The notes below the pieces were generated by a model that saw only the letters and a list, made by a program, of their open reading frames with translations, was not told where the DNA came from and did not search any database. A stretch of DNA of 64,000 nucleotides, taken from assembly GCA_040386595.1 (NCBI GenBank), contig JAZKFE010000007.1, positions 1 to 64,000 of the forward strand. Direction: 5' to 3'. The DNA is from JAKFVC01 sp040386595. Its GTDB lineage: Bacteria > Planctomycetota > Planctomycetia > Planctomycetales > Planctomycetaceae. This document shows positions 51,068 to 59,137 of this stretch, in pieces. Positions within the stretch are counted from its first letter, which is position 1; every line of letters starts with the position of its first letter. Both the position numbers and the translations under genes were made by a program.

Positions 51068-51078
51068 GCAGTCCCTTT

Positions 51079-51339
51079 CTAGGGCTTGATTTTGGGAGTG
51101 CTGCAGCGAGCACAGAATAGGCCCTCGGCTGTGCGCGAGTGGACGTCTTTACCGATCACATAGACGTCGCACCCGCGGCACTGACCGAGGATCGTTTTGC
51201 CGTCGACGCTCGCGGGGAAGAACTCGGTCGCCTGATATTTTTCTGCAGCCAGTCGGATCGCGTATTGAATGTCATCAGTCAGGACTATTTCCGTTGCTGG
51301 GATCTTCCGGACCAGATGCACTGTTACGTAATTCGCCAT
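51079..51339 (-). CDS. Small zinc-ribbon protein
   Basis: 86 aa from MANYVTVHLVRK; the longer frame lies inside csrA. N-terminal IPATEIVLTDDIQYAIRLAA, then a C-terminal zinc ribbon (CRGC...CARC). Overlaps csrA by 65 nt in another frame. No family known. Confidence 0.62.
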   Translation of the reverse strand: MANYVTVHLVRKIPATEIVLTDDIQYAIRLAAEKYQATEFFPASVDGKTILGQCRGCDVYVIGKDVHSRTAEGLFCARCSTPKIKP

Positions 51340-51499
51340 TTTCCGCAGCCTTTTCGGTGAGTTCTGCCCGCAGGATCGGGACATGCCCAGGTGCATCAAT
51401 CCCGATCCGCACAGAGGTCGGCCCGACTCGGACAATCGTTATCACGACGTCGTTGCCGACCAAGATTCGTTCGTTGGTTTTGCGAGTGAGTACTAACAT
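51275..51499 (-). CDS. csrA: Phage-encoded carbon storage regulator CsrA
   Basis: 74 aa from MLVLTRKTNERILVG. The CsrA beta-barrel is clear: L4, R6, and R44 (ILRAEL) are the RNA-binding residues, and VRIGIDAP is the conserved centre. The C-terminal tail (about 24 aa) is Glu/Asn/Ser-rich and non-homologous. It represses or activates mRNAs by binding GGA in leader hairpins. Carried by a phage, it may regulate phage or host mRNAs. Overlaps the downstream zinc-ribbon gene. Confidence 0.9.
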   Translation of the reverse strand: MLVLTRKTNERILVGNDVVITIVRVGPTSVRIGIDAPGHVPILRAELTEKAAENGELRNSASGPEDPSNGNSPD

Positions 51500-51550
51500 T
51501 TCGATTCCCTTCGGTTGTAAGAATGGCATCCCTGCCGAGTGACATCACAG

Positions 51551-52414
51551 CTAAGCGGTCGGGCATTCCGCAGGCGAATTAACCTGAGGGGCTCGGATCT
51601 TCGCCACGAGTGCAAGAGCCTCGTCGACCCACTCCAATGTCACCTTGGCGACAACGCTTTTTTCGGGAGTGTCCCCAGGATTAATTCCGGTGAACCACCG
51701 TTCGCGAGGCGAGTACGCACTGATCGGCATCAGCTTTTTCTGCTTAAAGTCGCCGAACTCCATCTTCCGTGCGTTGCACAGGGTGCCAGCGAGGCATGCA
51801 CAGTCGCCAACATAGGTTGAGCCGTCGATTTTGCCGTCGATGATCGCTTGACGCAGGAACGGAATTTCGTCGGGGAGGTGCAAGATCGCGGCGATTAAGT
51901 CGTTCTTAATCGCGGTGAGGTTCGCCCCGTAGAGGTTCGCCCCGTAGAGGTCCGCCCCGGTGAGGTTCGCCCCGGTGAGGTTCGCCCCGTAGAGGTCCGC
52001 CCCGGTGAGGTTCGCCCCGGTGAGGTTCGCCCCGTAGAGGTCCGCCCCGGTGAGGTTCGCCCTGGTGAGGTTCGCCCCGTAGAGGTCCGCCCCGGTGAGG
52101 TTCGCCCCGGTGAGGTTCNNNNNNNNNNNNNNNNNNNNNNNNNNNNNNNNNNNNNNNNNNNNNNNNNNNNNNNNNNNNNNNNNNNNNNNNNNNNNNNNNN
52201 NNNNNNNNNNNNNNNNNNTGAGGTTCGCCCCGTAGAGGTCCGCCCCGGTGAGGTTCGCCCCGGTGAGGTTCGCTCGCACTCCTCCATCCTCACCTCTGAG
52301 CCATTTTGCGTGCGACTCCAGAGCCTGGGCGAGTTTCTCCTGCGGGGACAGCTCGGCGGGGATTGCGGGTTGCTGGGCGGATTCAACGGTTTCGATTTTG
52401 ACTTCGTCTGCCAT
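51551..52414 (-). CDS. Pentapeptide-repeat protein (interrupted by assembly gap)
   Basis: N-terminal about 40 aa (MADEVKIETVESAQQPAIPA) then repeats of the type ANLTGADLYGANL. A 100-N gap (52119-52218) interrupts the repeat, so exact length is unknown, and the frame across it is assumed. C-terminal region (FTGINPGDTPEKSVVAKVTL) follows. Repeat units are near-identical at DNA level, suggesting recent amplification. Pentapeptide-repeat proteins form beta-helices; some mimic DNA. Function here unknown. Confidence 0.75.
   Translation of the reverse strand: MADEVKIETVESAQQPAIPAELSPQEKLAQALESHAKWLRGEDGGVRANLTGANLTGADLYGANLXXXXXXXXXXXXXXXXXXXXXXXXXXXXXXXXXXNLTGANLTGADLYGANLTRANLTGADLYGANLTGANLTGADLYGANLTGANLTGADLYGANLYGANLTAIKNDLIAAILHLPDEIPFLRQAIIDGKIDGSTYVGDCACLAGTLCNARKMEFGDFKQKKLMPISAYSPRERWFTGINPGDTPEKSVVAKVTLEWVDEALALVAKIRAPQVNSPAECPTA
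52119..52218. other. Assembly gap (100 N)
   Basis: Run of exactly 100 N inside the pentapeptide-repeat gene. Size is conventional, not measured. Near-identical 15-bp repeats on both sides explain why assembly failed. Confidence 0.98.
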
Positions 52415-52479
52415 GTTGCATATTCCTGAAAATGTGAGGGAAAACAGATGGTTTTGAGACGGCTTGGACTGCTCGGGAG

Positions 52480-52740
52480 CTAGTCGGATGCGGTGCCAGT
52501 GGCGTCAACCAACTCCTGCATTTCGTGGCTCGCGGGCTGAGCCTTCTTGGCCGGAATCACAACGAGTTCAACCTGCAGGCAACGCAGTTCGCCGAAGCGA
52601 ATTCCGGCGGCGTCTTCTCTGCGGACAGAGCCGAGGTAGTTGCTGTCCTCTTCACAGTTGGTGACCGAGTCGTCACCTTCGAAATCAGGGGGATTCGTGC
52701 CTTCAAACAAACACAGGTCTTTTGCTAGCCAGAGGGGCAT
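52480..52740 (-). CDS. Small hypothetical phage protein
   Basis: 86 aa from MPLWLAKDLCLFEG with GGAAGG upstream. Contains FEGDDSVTNCEEDSNYLGSV and a beta segment CLQVELVVIPAKKAQ. No family. Between the pentapeptide and integrase-side small genes. Confidence 0.6.
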   Translation of the reverse strand: MPLWLAKDLCLFEGTNPPDFEGDDSVTNCEEDSNYLGSVRREDAAGIRFGELRCLQVELVVIPAKKAQPASHEMQELVDATGTASD

Positions 52741-52817
52741 GTACGTACCTTCCACGCAGTTAGGAGTCTTGGGGCATCGCCACGCGGCGACGAAAGAGAG
52801 GGAGTGAACAGCGTCGT

Positions 52818-52970
52818 CTAGTTGACCTGAATCAGCGATTTGGCCGTGATATTCAGTTCGATTGCCATGCGTTTCATCTTGCCGATTGCGGACAACATGT
52901 CCTTGGCCTGGAATCGAAACGGCACCTTGTTTTGTGCTGCCGTGACGATGGTGAATTCGAATTTCTTCAT
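52818..52970 (-). CDS. Small hypothetical phage protein (50 aa)
   Basis: From the ATG at 52970 (MKKFEFTIVTAAQNKVPFRF), preceded by AGGA; the longer frame to 53114 runs over the adjacent small gene. Beta-strand then a helix (AKDMLSAIGKMKRMAIELN). No known family. Confidence 0.62.
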   Translation of the reverse strand: MKKFEFTIVTAAQNKVPFRFQAKDMLSAIGKMKRMAIELNITAKSLIQVN

Positions 52971-53014
52971 GCGTTTTAGTCCTGCGAAAGAATGGGGATG
53001 TGAGTGAGTGCGAT

Positions 53015-53143
53015 CTACTTGGCTGCGGGCTTCGTTTCGATCTTCACCCGGGCCTGATGGTGATGGCCTGCGGTGTGGTTGCTTCCGCGGACCTTGCAGC
53101 CGCAGTAATTGCACTTCGTTTTGTTGCCGTTTCCGTTGCTCAT
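53015..53143 (-). CDS. Small Cys/His zinc-finger-like protein (42 aa)
   Basis: MSNGNGNKTKCNYCGCKVRG followed by SNHTAGHHHQ and a short charged tail. CxxC plus a His cluster suggests a metal site. AAGGA upstream. Short gene easily missed; it fits between its neighbours. Confidence 0.62.
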   Translation of the reverse strand: MSNGNGNKTKCNYCGCKVRGSNHTAGHHHQARVKIETKPAAK

Positions 53144-53243
53144 GACGCTGGTTCCTTGGGCCGGTACGTACCGCTAGACAGTTGTGGAACGGGAATCTCT
53201 TGCCGACGTGGCGAAGAGTGAAGAGGGTCGGGCGAGTTACTGG

Positions 53244-53510
53244 CTACGCCATGCAGTCGGCTGCCACCGGTTTACCTGCAAGGGTGTCTGCGGTTTCGCG
53301 TCGCGACCGCTGCATCCAAATATCAATTTCCGATTTCTTGTAGCGGCGGTCTTTCCCGGCTCCATACACTGGCGGGCCTTTGAGGCCGGTCCGAGCCCAC
53401 ATATACAAAGTTTCGACCTTGTATTTCATTCGCAATGCTGCCTCGCCAGCGGTCAGCCATTCATCACCCTCAGCCAGGGGCTTTGGCGTTTCTTTTTCAT
53501 GTCGCGTCAT
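53244..53510 (-). CDS. Excisionase / AlpA-like HTH protein
   Basis: 88 aa. Winged/MerR-like HTH pattern typical of phage excisionases: EWLTAGEAALRMKYKVETLY, with MWARTGLKGPPVYGAGKDRR and a DIWM-type end. Located just downstream of the integrase in the same direction, as usual for directionality factors. Confidence 0.78.
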   Translation of the reverse strand: MTRHEKETPKPLAEGDEWLTAGEAALRMKYKVETLYMWARTGLKGPPVYGAGKDRRYKKSEIDIWMQRSRRETADTLAGKPVAADCMA

Positions 53511-53600
53511 TGTTACTTGCCTTTCGTGTTACGCATGATTTAGCGTTACGAAGCACAGTATTGACGCATATCCCGAGATTGAAAAGCCTGCTTTACTCCA

Positions 53601-53618
53601 CGTGAAACATGTTTCACG
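53601..53618. promoter_or_regulatory. 18-bp perfect palindrome with parS-like half-sites
   Basis: CGTGAAACATGTTTCACG. It contains the two parS half-sites GTGAAACA and TGTTTCAC in the reverse order to canonical parS. It overlaps the integrase stop codon and lies between int and the excisionase-like gene. Could be a site for a partition-like, Noc-like or excision protein. Confidence 0.65.
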
Positions 53619-54873
53619 ATGGTGTGTCTGCTGTGTCACCGGCTAGTGACTGCTGCGTATCCGCCAAATGACTTTCCATATTTTCAGGTTTTTTTTCTGC
53701 GGCGGCATCCAGAATCAATAATGCGGCATTGTGGACGGCATTTCGAACAACGGAATCCTGCAAGCGGGCGTAAATCGGCGTTGTTTTCATATTATTCTGC
53801 CCCAGAGACTGGGCGATGATGTGAAGCGACGTACCCGCCCCGGCTTGCCAGCTCGCTATCGTGCGGCGAAGGTCATGAATCCGAAGGTCATCCAGCTCCG
53901 CTCGCTCTAGGAGGTTGTGCCATTGCCGCTTTGGGTCAACTAGATGCCCAGTTTTTCCCCAGCTTGGAAAGAACCACTCTGAGCGATTGTCCAAGCGAGC
54001 CAGGAATATCTCGGTTGCCTGCGGAATCAACCTTATGCGAATTGGGTCACGATTCTTGCTCTCGGCCCATGGAATCGTCCAAATCTCATTCACCAGATCA
54101 ACGTCCACTTTACGGGCCGCACACACATTAGACCGCCTAACCCCAGTGAATAGCGCCAATTTAAACACGTCTTGCATAACATCCGTGCAAAGTTTTAATT
54201 TGTCAAAAAAAACCTGAAGTTCGCTTGGCTGCAGGAACCGATCTCTCGCCCGAATGTGGTCTTTCTTGATCGTCCGAACAGGGCTGTCGCGTTCATCGCA
54301 CCAGCGATTCAGGTGTGCGGTACGGTAGAGAGATCGCAGCAGGTCAATTGCATGGTTCGCCGCTCCCGGGCCTCCAGTGCGGTGGCCTTTGGCGGTCTTT
54401 CCGATCGTTGTGCGGATCTTCGTCTGAAGCTCAACGCACATTGCACGATCAATTTCATCGAGTCCGAGCTTAGCCCACGGCGTGAAAACGCGATCCCAGA
54501 GAGACAGCATTTTCTTTTCGTCCGCAATCTTACCCTTCACCATGTGTGTGTAGTGCCATAACCACAGGTCGCCGAGTGTTTTTACTGTCGACTTCGCTTT
54601 TTTTCGCGGATCGATTCCCTGGGCAATAAGACCGTTAACCTTGACGCACTGCTCGCGTGCTAGATCTACAGCGATATTCGGATAGTTTCCGAGCTTGAAT
54701 TTCGTCACCTGCCCCAAGATTCGGCCAAGGCGATAAAACGTCATGGTGCCGCCCGCAAGCACCTCTAGGCCAAAGTTATTTAGCGTTGCGTCTCGGTACA
54801 GTTGACGGCCTGTGCTCGGCGACTTGATCTTCGATACCTTGGACTGAACGAGGCTAATAACAATTGCGGGCAT
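53614..54873 (-). CDS. int: Tyrosine integrase
   Basis: 419 aa. N-terminal part resembles arm-binding DUF4102-type (DATLNNFGLEVLAGGTMTFY), then a core-binding domain and a catalytic domain with R246 (TGVRRSN), K273 (ESKNR), H333 and R336 (HDLRR) and Y368 (TTPIYARL). The usual LGH has Gln (LGQ, Q359). Located 200 bp from attR, pointing away from it. Catalyses integration at the host terminator. Confidence 0.93.
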   Translation of the reverse strand: MPAIVISLVQSKVSKIKSPSTGRQLYRDATLNNFGLEVLAGGTMTFYRLGRILGQVTKFKLGNYPNIAVDLAREQCVKVNGLIAQGIDPRKKAKSTVKTLGDLWLWHYTHMVKGKIADEKKMLSLWDRVFTPWAKLGLDEIDRAMCVELQTKIRTTIGKTAKGHRTGGPGAANHAIDLLRSLYRTAHLNRWCDERDSPVRTIKKDHIRARDRFLQPSELQVFFDKLKLCTDVMQDVFKLALFTGVRRSNVCAARKVDVDLVNEIWTIPWAESKNRDPIRIRLIPQATEIFLARLDNRSEWFFPSWGKTGHLVDPKRQWHNLLERAELDDLRIHDLRRTIASWQAGAGTSLHIIAQSLGQNNMKTTPIYARLQDSVVRNAVHNAALLILDAAAEKKPENMESHLADTQQSLAGDTADTPS

Positions 54874-54881
54874 GAATCACC

Positions 54882-54903
54882 GTTTGAGCTACGTTTGAGC
54901 TAC
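54882..54903. repeat. Tandem 11-bp repeats, candidate integrase arm sites
   Basis: Two exact copies of GTTTGAGCTAC (54882-54892, 54893-54903) between the integrase gene start and attR. Positions suit arm-type integrase sites. Confidence 0.5.
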
Positions 54904-55056
54904 AAAATTCGTCTCGGATCACATCAAATGATCGCTGAATTTCAGTTTTCCCACGGATTATTACTGAGAATTCGAGATGCAATTACTCACGGTATTTCAG
55001 CAAAATACACTGTAGATCGCAATGAACCACAGTGCTTACAGCCGCCAAAGAATGAA

Positions 55057-55094
55057 AACGGCTCGGGAAACCTCCATCCCCAGGCCGTTTTTTT
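55057..55094 (+). terminator. Phage-derived terminator overlapping attR
   Basis: 5' arm AACGGCTCGGG (55057-55067, phage side) pairs with CCCAGGCCGTT (55079-55089, core) with one mismatch and one G-U pair, followed by seven T. So attP carries its own terminator mimic, and integration leaves a hairpin on both sides. Confidence 0.85.
55070..55094. repeat. attR core
   Basis: 25 bp identical to attL 11576-11600. Host DNA resumes after the T-run with ATTCTTTGTGCC. Confidence 0.93.
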
Positions 55095-55544
55095 ATTCTT
55101 TGTGCCTTGGCAATGATCTACGTTCAGCTGACTGGGAACCGCGAATAGAATGGCCCCCCAAGCTCGAAACCAGCGGCTCATCAGTTGTGCCACTGTTTCG
55201 GGGCGGCCTCCGACTTGAGTTGCTCGCCAGAGTCACGACCGCCCCTAAGCAGTGTCCTCACTGGGGGGCGAGCATGACACCGCCCGAAGGCACCGTTTGA
55301 GGTCGCCGACCCGATTGTCAAAAGACTGGAGCTGGTGGCGCCGACCGATAATCGTGGCGCACAACCCCAATATTCTGTCGTGGCCACGTACGAACAACCA
55401 CCCGCGGCTCGCGCGGGACGCTCGCCATGCAGACGGAGCCCCCCGGGCGCTTCTACGGCATCATGCCGGAAGCTCTGGCTGGTGTGGCTCACGCGAAAAT
55501 CAACCTGGCACGTCATTGCCCGAACGGCAGTGATCCGACGTGGG
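55095..55544. other. Intergenic host DNA after attR
   Basis: About 450 bp with no convincing gene. It contains a GC-rich palindromic stretch near 55390-55420 related to the repeats beside truD. Small frames in both strands here overlap the end of the CysQ-like gene and look like shadows. Confidence 0.6.
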
Positions 55545-56522
55545 CTAGGCCTGAACGGCGGCCGCATAGGCGGCAACGACTTCCGCATGGATATTGCCGG
55601 TGGTCGCAATCACGCCCCGGTTGGCCGTCAGCTCGCGGCCATGAGTGAATTCCAGCGGCTTGCCGTGCACGTCGGTGACGGTCCCGCCGGCTTCAGTCAC
55701 CACCAGCACCCCGCCGGCGTGATCCCAAATCTTCTCGCGGTAGTCGGCTCGCGTCGGCAGACGCAGATAGACATGAGCCTCACCGCGAGCCACCACGCCG
55801 TACTTCGCCTGGCTATCCATCCGCACGGGGGCCGCCGTGATCCCCAGTTTCTGGGCGATGATCGCGGCCGTATCTTGCTTGCTGTGCCCCGATTCGACCG
55901 ATTCACAGAATCGCAGGCTGCTGCGATCGGTCGCTGCGGAAACCTGAATTTGGACACGGTCTTTAGAACCGTCTAACGGCTCCATGAAAGCGCCCTCGCC
56001 TTTCACGGCATAAAACAGCGTCCCGGTCGTCTCGGCATCGAACGCAATGTTCGGACAGCCCAAGACTCCTAATACAATTTCACCCCGTATGATGAGAGCC
56101 AGTGACACCGCATATTGTTCACCGCGCAAAAATCCTTTGGTCCCGTCGATCGGGTCGAGGGTCCAATATCGTGGACGGAAATCGTTCGTCCCACCCAGAT
56201 CAATCCAACCGCAAACGGCATCGCCCGTGGCCAGGATGCCGGTGTCTGCCAAGTGCCCCAGAATCTTATTGAGGAACCCGGCTTGTTCGGGCTTACGGAG
56301 CTCCGCGGCATCTTCCTCGGCGATGACCGAATCGCCCCGAAAAGCATGTTGCAAAGCCCGGCAGATCAACGCCTGGCTGCTGTAGTCAGCGACCGTGACC
56401 GGGCTTTTATCTTCCTTCGCAAGCGTATCCGGAGTGATCTCGGCCTGAATGGCGGCGCAAACTTGTGAGGCCTGCCGGACGGCCGATAAGGCGACTTCCA
56501 GTTCGTGTTCAAACGCTGACAT
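55545..56522 (-). CDS. 3'(2'),5'-bisphosphate nucleotidase (CysQ/HAL2-like)
   Basis: 325 aa inositol-monophosphatase-superfamily enzyme. Metal-binding motifs: IAEEDAAEL, DPIDGTKGFLRGEQYAVSLA, and WDHAGGVLVVTEAGG near the C-terminus. Such enzymes hydrolyse 3'-phosphoadenosine 5'-phosphate to AMP in sulfur metabolism. The exact substrate of this member is not provable from the sequence. Start at MSAFEHELEV. Confidence 0.88.
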   Translation of the reverse strand: MSAFEHELEVALSAVRQASQVCAAIQAEITPDTLAKEDKSPVTVADYSSQALICRALQHAFRGDSVIAEEDAAELRKPEQAGFLNKILGHLADTGILATGDAVCGWIDLGGTNDFRPRYWTLDPIDGTKGFLRGEQYAVSLALIIRGEIVLGVLGCPNIAFDAETTGTLFYAVKGEGAFMEPLDGSKDRVQIQVSAATDRSSLRFCESVESGHSKQDTAAIIAQKLGITAAPVRMDSQAKYGVVARGEAHVYLRLPTRADYREKIWDHAGGVLVVTEAGGTVTDVHGKPLEFTHGRELTANRGVIATTGNIHAEVVAAYAAAVQA

Positions 56523-56656
56523 GCGGGATCTGCTTCTACTGCTGATTCGGAATCAAAAATCGTCTCAATCCGTCGTCACCCCACGCAGTCGCAGCACGAT
56601 TCCTCCACATGACTCTGGGAGCGGGAAGTGCTGGCGACCGGTCAGGTCAAAAGCGA

Positions 56657-57220
56657 TCAAGAATTCGGTTTCTGAGTGATCTTTGTCGCCATGGGCCTCC
56701 GTTGGCTGGCTGGTAGCGGCACTGTAGCAAGTCGCGAGCGGATGGTCACGGTTAAATCTGGGACCCGTGTCATCAAACTGGGATCTGCTCCCCAAACACC
56801 CGTCGCTTGATTGTCCTGAACGATCCACGGCGCAGACTTTGTGGCGGCCAAGGTGGGGTGATAGGGGCCGTTTTCTAAATGTGATGCCAAAAAGCCACCA
56901 ACCGGAGCGTCATTGGATTCAGCCTTGGCTCCTAACGGTTCGCTCCCCGAAAATAGAGACAGGGCAAAGATCTTCGCGGAATCTCCATCCGGTGGAATCA
57001 ATCGCATCGTCCGCACATCGATTTCCGTAGGAATCAGTTGCGTCACCGCACCGTCAGCAGTCGTTTCCTCAGGTTTCACTCGGGTCGGCGTGTTGGATTG
57101 CCGATCGACAGCCAGATGCACCGGCGGACCGCCGGCATCAGTCACAGGCAACCCCCAAACCGACGTCCACATCAGCAGCAGACAGATCCCAATACTTTGA
57201 ACGATTAGATGCGTTTTCAC
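56657..57220 (-). CDS. Secreted hypothetical protein
   Basis: 187 aa from a GTG at 57220 with GGGAGGGG just upstream. Signal peptide VKTHLIVQSIGICLLLMWTS. The mature part (about 140 aa) has no known domain; a PTRVKPEETTADGAVTQLIP segment and short hydrophobic strands occur. The longer in-frame ORF to 57319 would add residues before the signal. Confidence 0.6.
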   Translation of the reverse strand: MKTHLIVQSIGICLLLMWTSVWGLPVTDAGGPPVHLAVDRQSNTPTRVKPEETTADGAVTQLIPTEIDVRTMRLIPPDGDSAKIFALSLFSGSEPLGAKAESNDAPVGGFLASHLENGPYHPTLAATKSAPWIVQDNQATGVWGADPSLMTRVPDLTVTIRSRLATVPLPASQRRPMATKITQKPNS

Positions 57221-57619
57221 GTCGCCCCTCCCTGGCAAACCTGATTTGCTGCCAGTTCCACTAGCAGCCGGCAATCTGCACCGCGTCGAGCGTGCTCTCA
57301 TGATCGTTCCCGCCCTCAACTGGATCGAACCCTTGGAAATTCGGGTAAACCAGAGAGATAACGGGTGAGATGAGAACTTCTTAGGCGATCAATCCGCAGA
57401 TCAGAAAATCAACCGCCACCGCAGGCCGGAACCATAATTTATTTGGCCATTTCAGAATATCCCGATTTTGAAGGCCGCTTGAGGAATCCAGAGGGAAGGA
57501 ATTATCTCAAGCAAAGGCGACAAGGCGCAAAGTTCGAGAGCTCCACCCAACTTATCTTCCCCATCGTTGCGCCTTCGCGCCTTTGCGTGAGATCTTCTGA
57601 AAACTTGTTGGAAGATCGC
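57221..57619. other. Intergenic region with a dispersed inverted repeat
   Basis: About 400 bp, no gene. The element at 57503-57596 is the second copy of the repeat described at 5977. Confidence 0.7.
57503..57596. repeat. Dispersed inverted-repeat element, copy 2
   Basis: Arms 57503-57532 and 57567-57596 are related to those at 5977-6073: AAGCAAAGGCGACAAGGCGC and GCGCCTTTGCGTGAGATCTT. Confidence 0.8.
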
Positions 57620-57916
57620 TTATCCACCCGCAACAGCTCCGACGATCCAAAAGGGTTCGGTTCCGGACACCACAGCATCAGGCAATGGAGTATCCAGTTC
57701 TTCATGCGACAGGTCCAAGCCACACGCGAAGAACCGCAAGAACGGTCGCCGCTGTTGCGTGACGTGATCACGAACCGTCCCTTGAAGGGTCGGATACATG
57801 GCCTCCAGAGCGTCCAGGATGGAACGCTGCGTGACAGGGCTCTCGACCTCCAGTAGGACTTCACCACTGATCTTCGCGAGAGTTCGCAAATGAGGCGGAA
57901 CGATCACATGAATCAT
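57620..57916 (-). CDS. MoaD/ThiS-like ubiquitin-fold protein
   Basis: 98 aa from the ATG at 57916, which overlaps the upstream stop (ATGA). Ubiquitin-like pattern with a C-terminal GG (VGAVAGG), as required for adenylation and sulfur or protein transfer. It is not accompanied by MoaE/ThiF-type genes in this window. Coupled to the BNR protein gene, so a role with that protein is likely. Confidence 0.75.
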   Translation of the reverse strand: MIHVIVPPHLRTLAKISGEVLLEVESPVTQRSILDALEAMYPTLQGTVRDHVTQQRRPFLRFFACGLDLSHEELDTPLPDAVVSGTEPFWIVGAVAGG

Positions 57917-59028
57917 GACAGCGTCTGCACCTCTACAGAAACGACTGGGGGCAGATCGCGCACAATGGGAGCCCAGTTGTCTCCCGCGTCGGGCGAGACA
58001 TACACCTGCCCGCCGCTGGTCCCAAAATAGACGCCGCACGAATCGAGCGAATCGATGGCCATCGCATCGCGCAACACATTGACATAGCAATGGCTCTGCG
58101 GCAGGCCTTTTTCCAAAGCCTCCCACTCGTTGCCACCCGTGCGGCTGCGATACACACGCAGTTTGCCGTCGGGGGGATAATGCTCCGAGTCACTCTTGAT
58201 GGGCACGACATAGATCGTTTCGGGCTCATGAGCGTGAACGTCGACGACGAACCCGAAGTCGCTAGGCAGATTGCCGCTGACTTCGCGCCACGAGTCACCC
58301 GCATCATCGCTGCGCATCACGTCCCAATGCTTCTGCATAAACAAGACATTCGGCCGCGAATGATGCATGGCAAGCCGATGCACACAGTGCCCCACTTCCG
58401 CATCGGGATCGGGGATATATTGCGACTTCAGGCCCCGGTTGATCGGTTTCCACGTCTGGCCGCCGTCATCGGTGCGGAAGGCTCCCGCGGCTGAGATCGC
58501 GATGAAAATGCGGTCGGGATTGCTGGGATCGATCAGGATCGTGTGCAGACACATACCACCGGCCCCCGGCTGCCATTGGGGACCCGAGCCATGCTGCCGC
58601 AGGCCCGCCAGTTCATTCCAGGTCTGCCCGCCGTCAGTGGTGCGGAACAAGGCCGCATCTTCCGCACCGGCATAGACGATATCGGGATCACTGAGCGAGG
58701 GTTCCAGATGCCAGACTCGTTTGAATTCCCACGGATGCGGCGTGCCGTCATACCATTGATGAGTTCCCGCAACACCCTCATAGAGGAACTTGTTGCCGAC
58801 CGGTTCCCAGGTTTGGCCACCGTCGTTGGAACGCTGAATCTGCTGTCCAAACCAGCCGCTGGTCTGCGATGCGTACAGACGGTTCGGGTCAACCGGTGAG
58901 CCTTTGATGTGATAGATTTCCCAGCCACCAAAATGCGGACCGCTGACTTCCCATTTCTCACGTTTGCCATCGGAAGTCAGAATGAACGCCCCCTTCCGCG
59001 TCCCCACCAGAACCCGTACTCCGCTCAT
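57913..59028 (-). CDS. BNR/sialidase-like beta-propeller protein
   Basis: 371 aa from MSGVRVLVGTRKG. Repeated S/T-x-D-x-G-x-x-W Asp-box motifs (RSNDGGQTWEPV, RTTDGGQTW, RTDDGGQTWKP, RSDDAGDSWREV, SPDAGDNWAPI) typical of a 6-7 bladed BNR propeller. No signal peptide. No catalytic sialidase residues proven. Followed by a MoaD-like gene with ATGA overlap; DoxX gene lies upstream. Confidence 0.85.
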   Translation of the reverse strand: MSGVRVLVGTRKGAFILTSDGKREKWEVSGPHFGGWEIYHIKGSPVDPNRLYASQTSGWFGQQIQRSNDGGQTWEPVGNKFLYEGVAGTHQWYDGTPHPWEFKRVWHLEPSLSDPDIVYAGAEDAALFRTTDGGQTWNELAGLRQHGSGPQWQPGAGGMCLHTILIDPSNPDRIFIAISAAGAFRTDDGGQTWKPINRGLKSQYIPDPDAEVGHCVHRLAMHHSRPNVLFMQKHWDVMRSDDAGDSWREVSGNLPSDFGFVVDVHAHEPETIYVVPIKSDSEHYPPDGKLRVYRSRTGGNEWEALEKGLPQSHCYVNVLRDAMAIDSLDSCGVYFGTSGGQVYVSPDAGDNWAPIVRDLPPVVSVEVQTLS

Positions 59029-59137
59029 GATGTGTTCCTTTGGAATGAACTGCGCAGACGAGCCGGGCGACGTGGGCCCCAAACCCGTTACCACGTCGCC
59101 ATCTTACGGTGATTTTACGTGTTCGCAATACTACTAA

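Larger units (their letters stand above)
11576..55094. mobile_element. Integrated temperate tailed-phage genome (siphovirus-like prophage)
   Basis: Bounded by a 25-bp perfect direct repeat. A tyrosine integrase adjoins the right repeat. Terminase, lambda-type portal, S49 protease, capsid, tail tube, frameshifted tail chaperones and tape measure show a long non-contractile-tail layout. About 43.5 kb per core-to-core unit, apart from the 100-N gap. Almost every gene is on the minus strand. I see no interrupted essential structural gene except one apparent frameshift near 20.9 kb, so it may be functional. Confidence 0.95.

Noticed and set aside
51895..52386. Alternative frame TSPGRTS-type repeat protein
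   Set aside because: Shadow of the pentapeptide-repeat frame, which starts with a proper N-terminal domain.
57502..57867. 121-codon frame overlapping the MoaD-like gene
   Set aside because: Shadow of the MoaD-like frame and of the repeat element.
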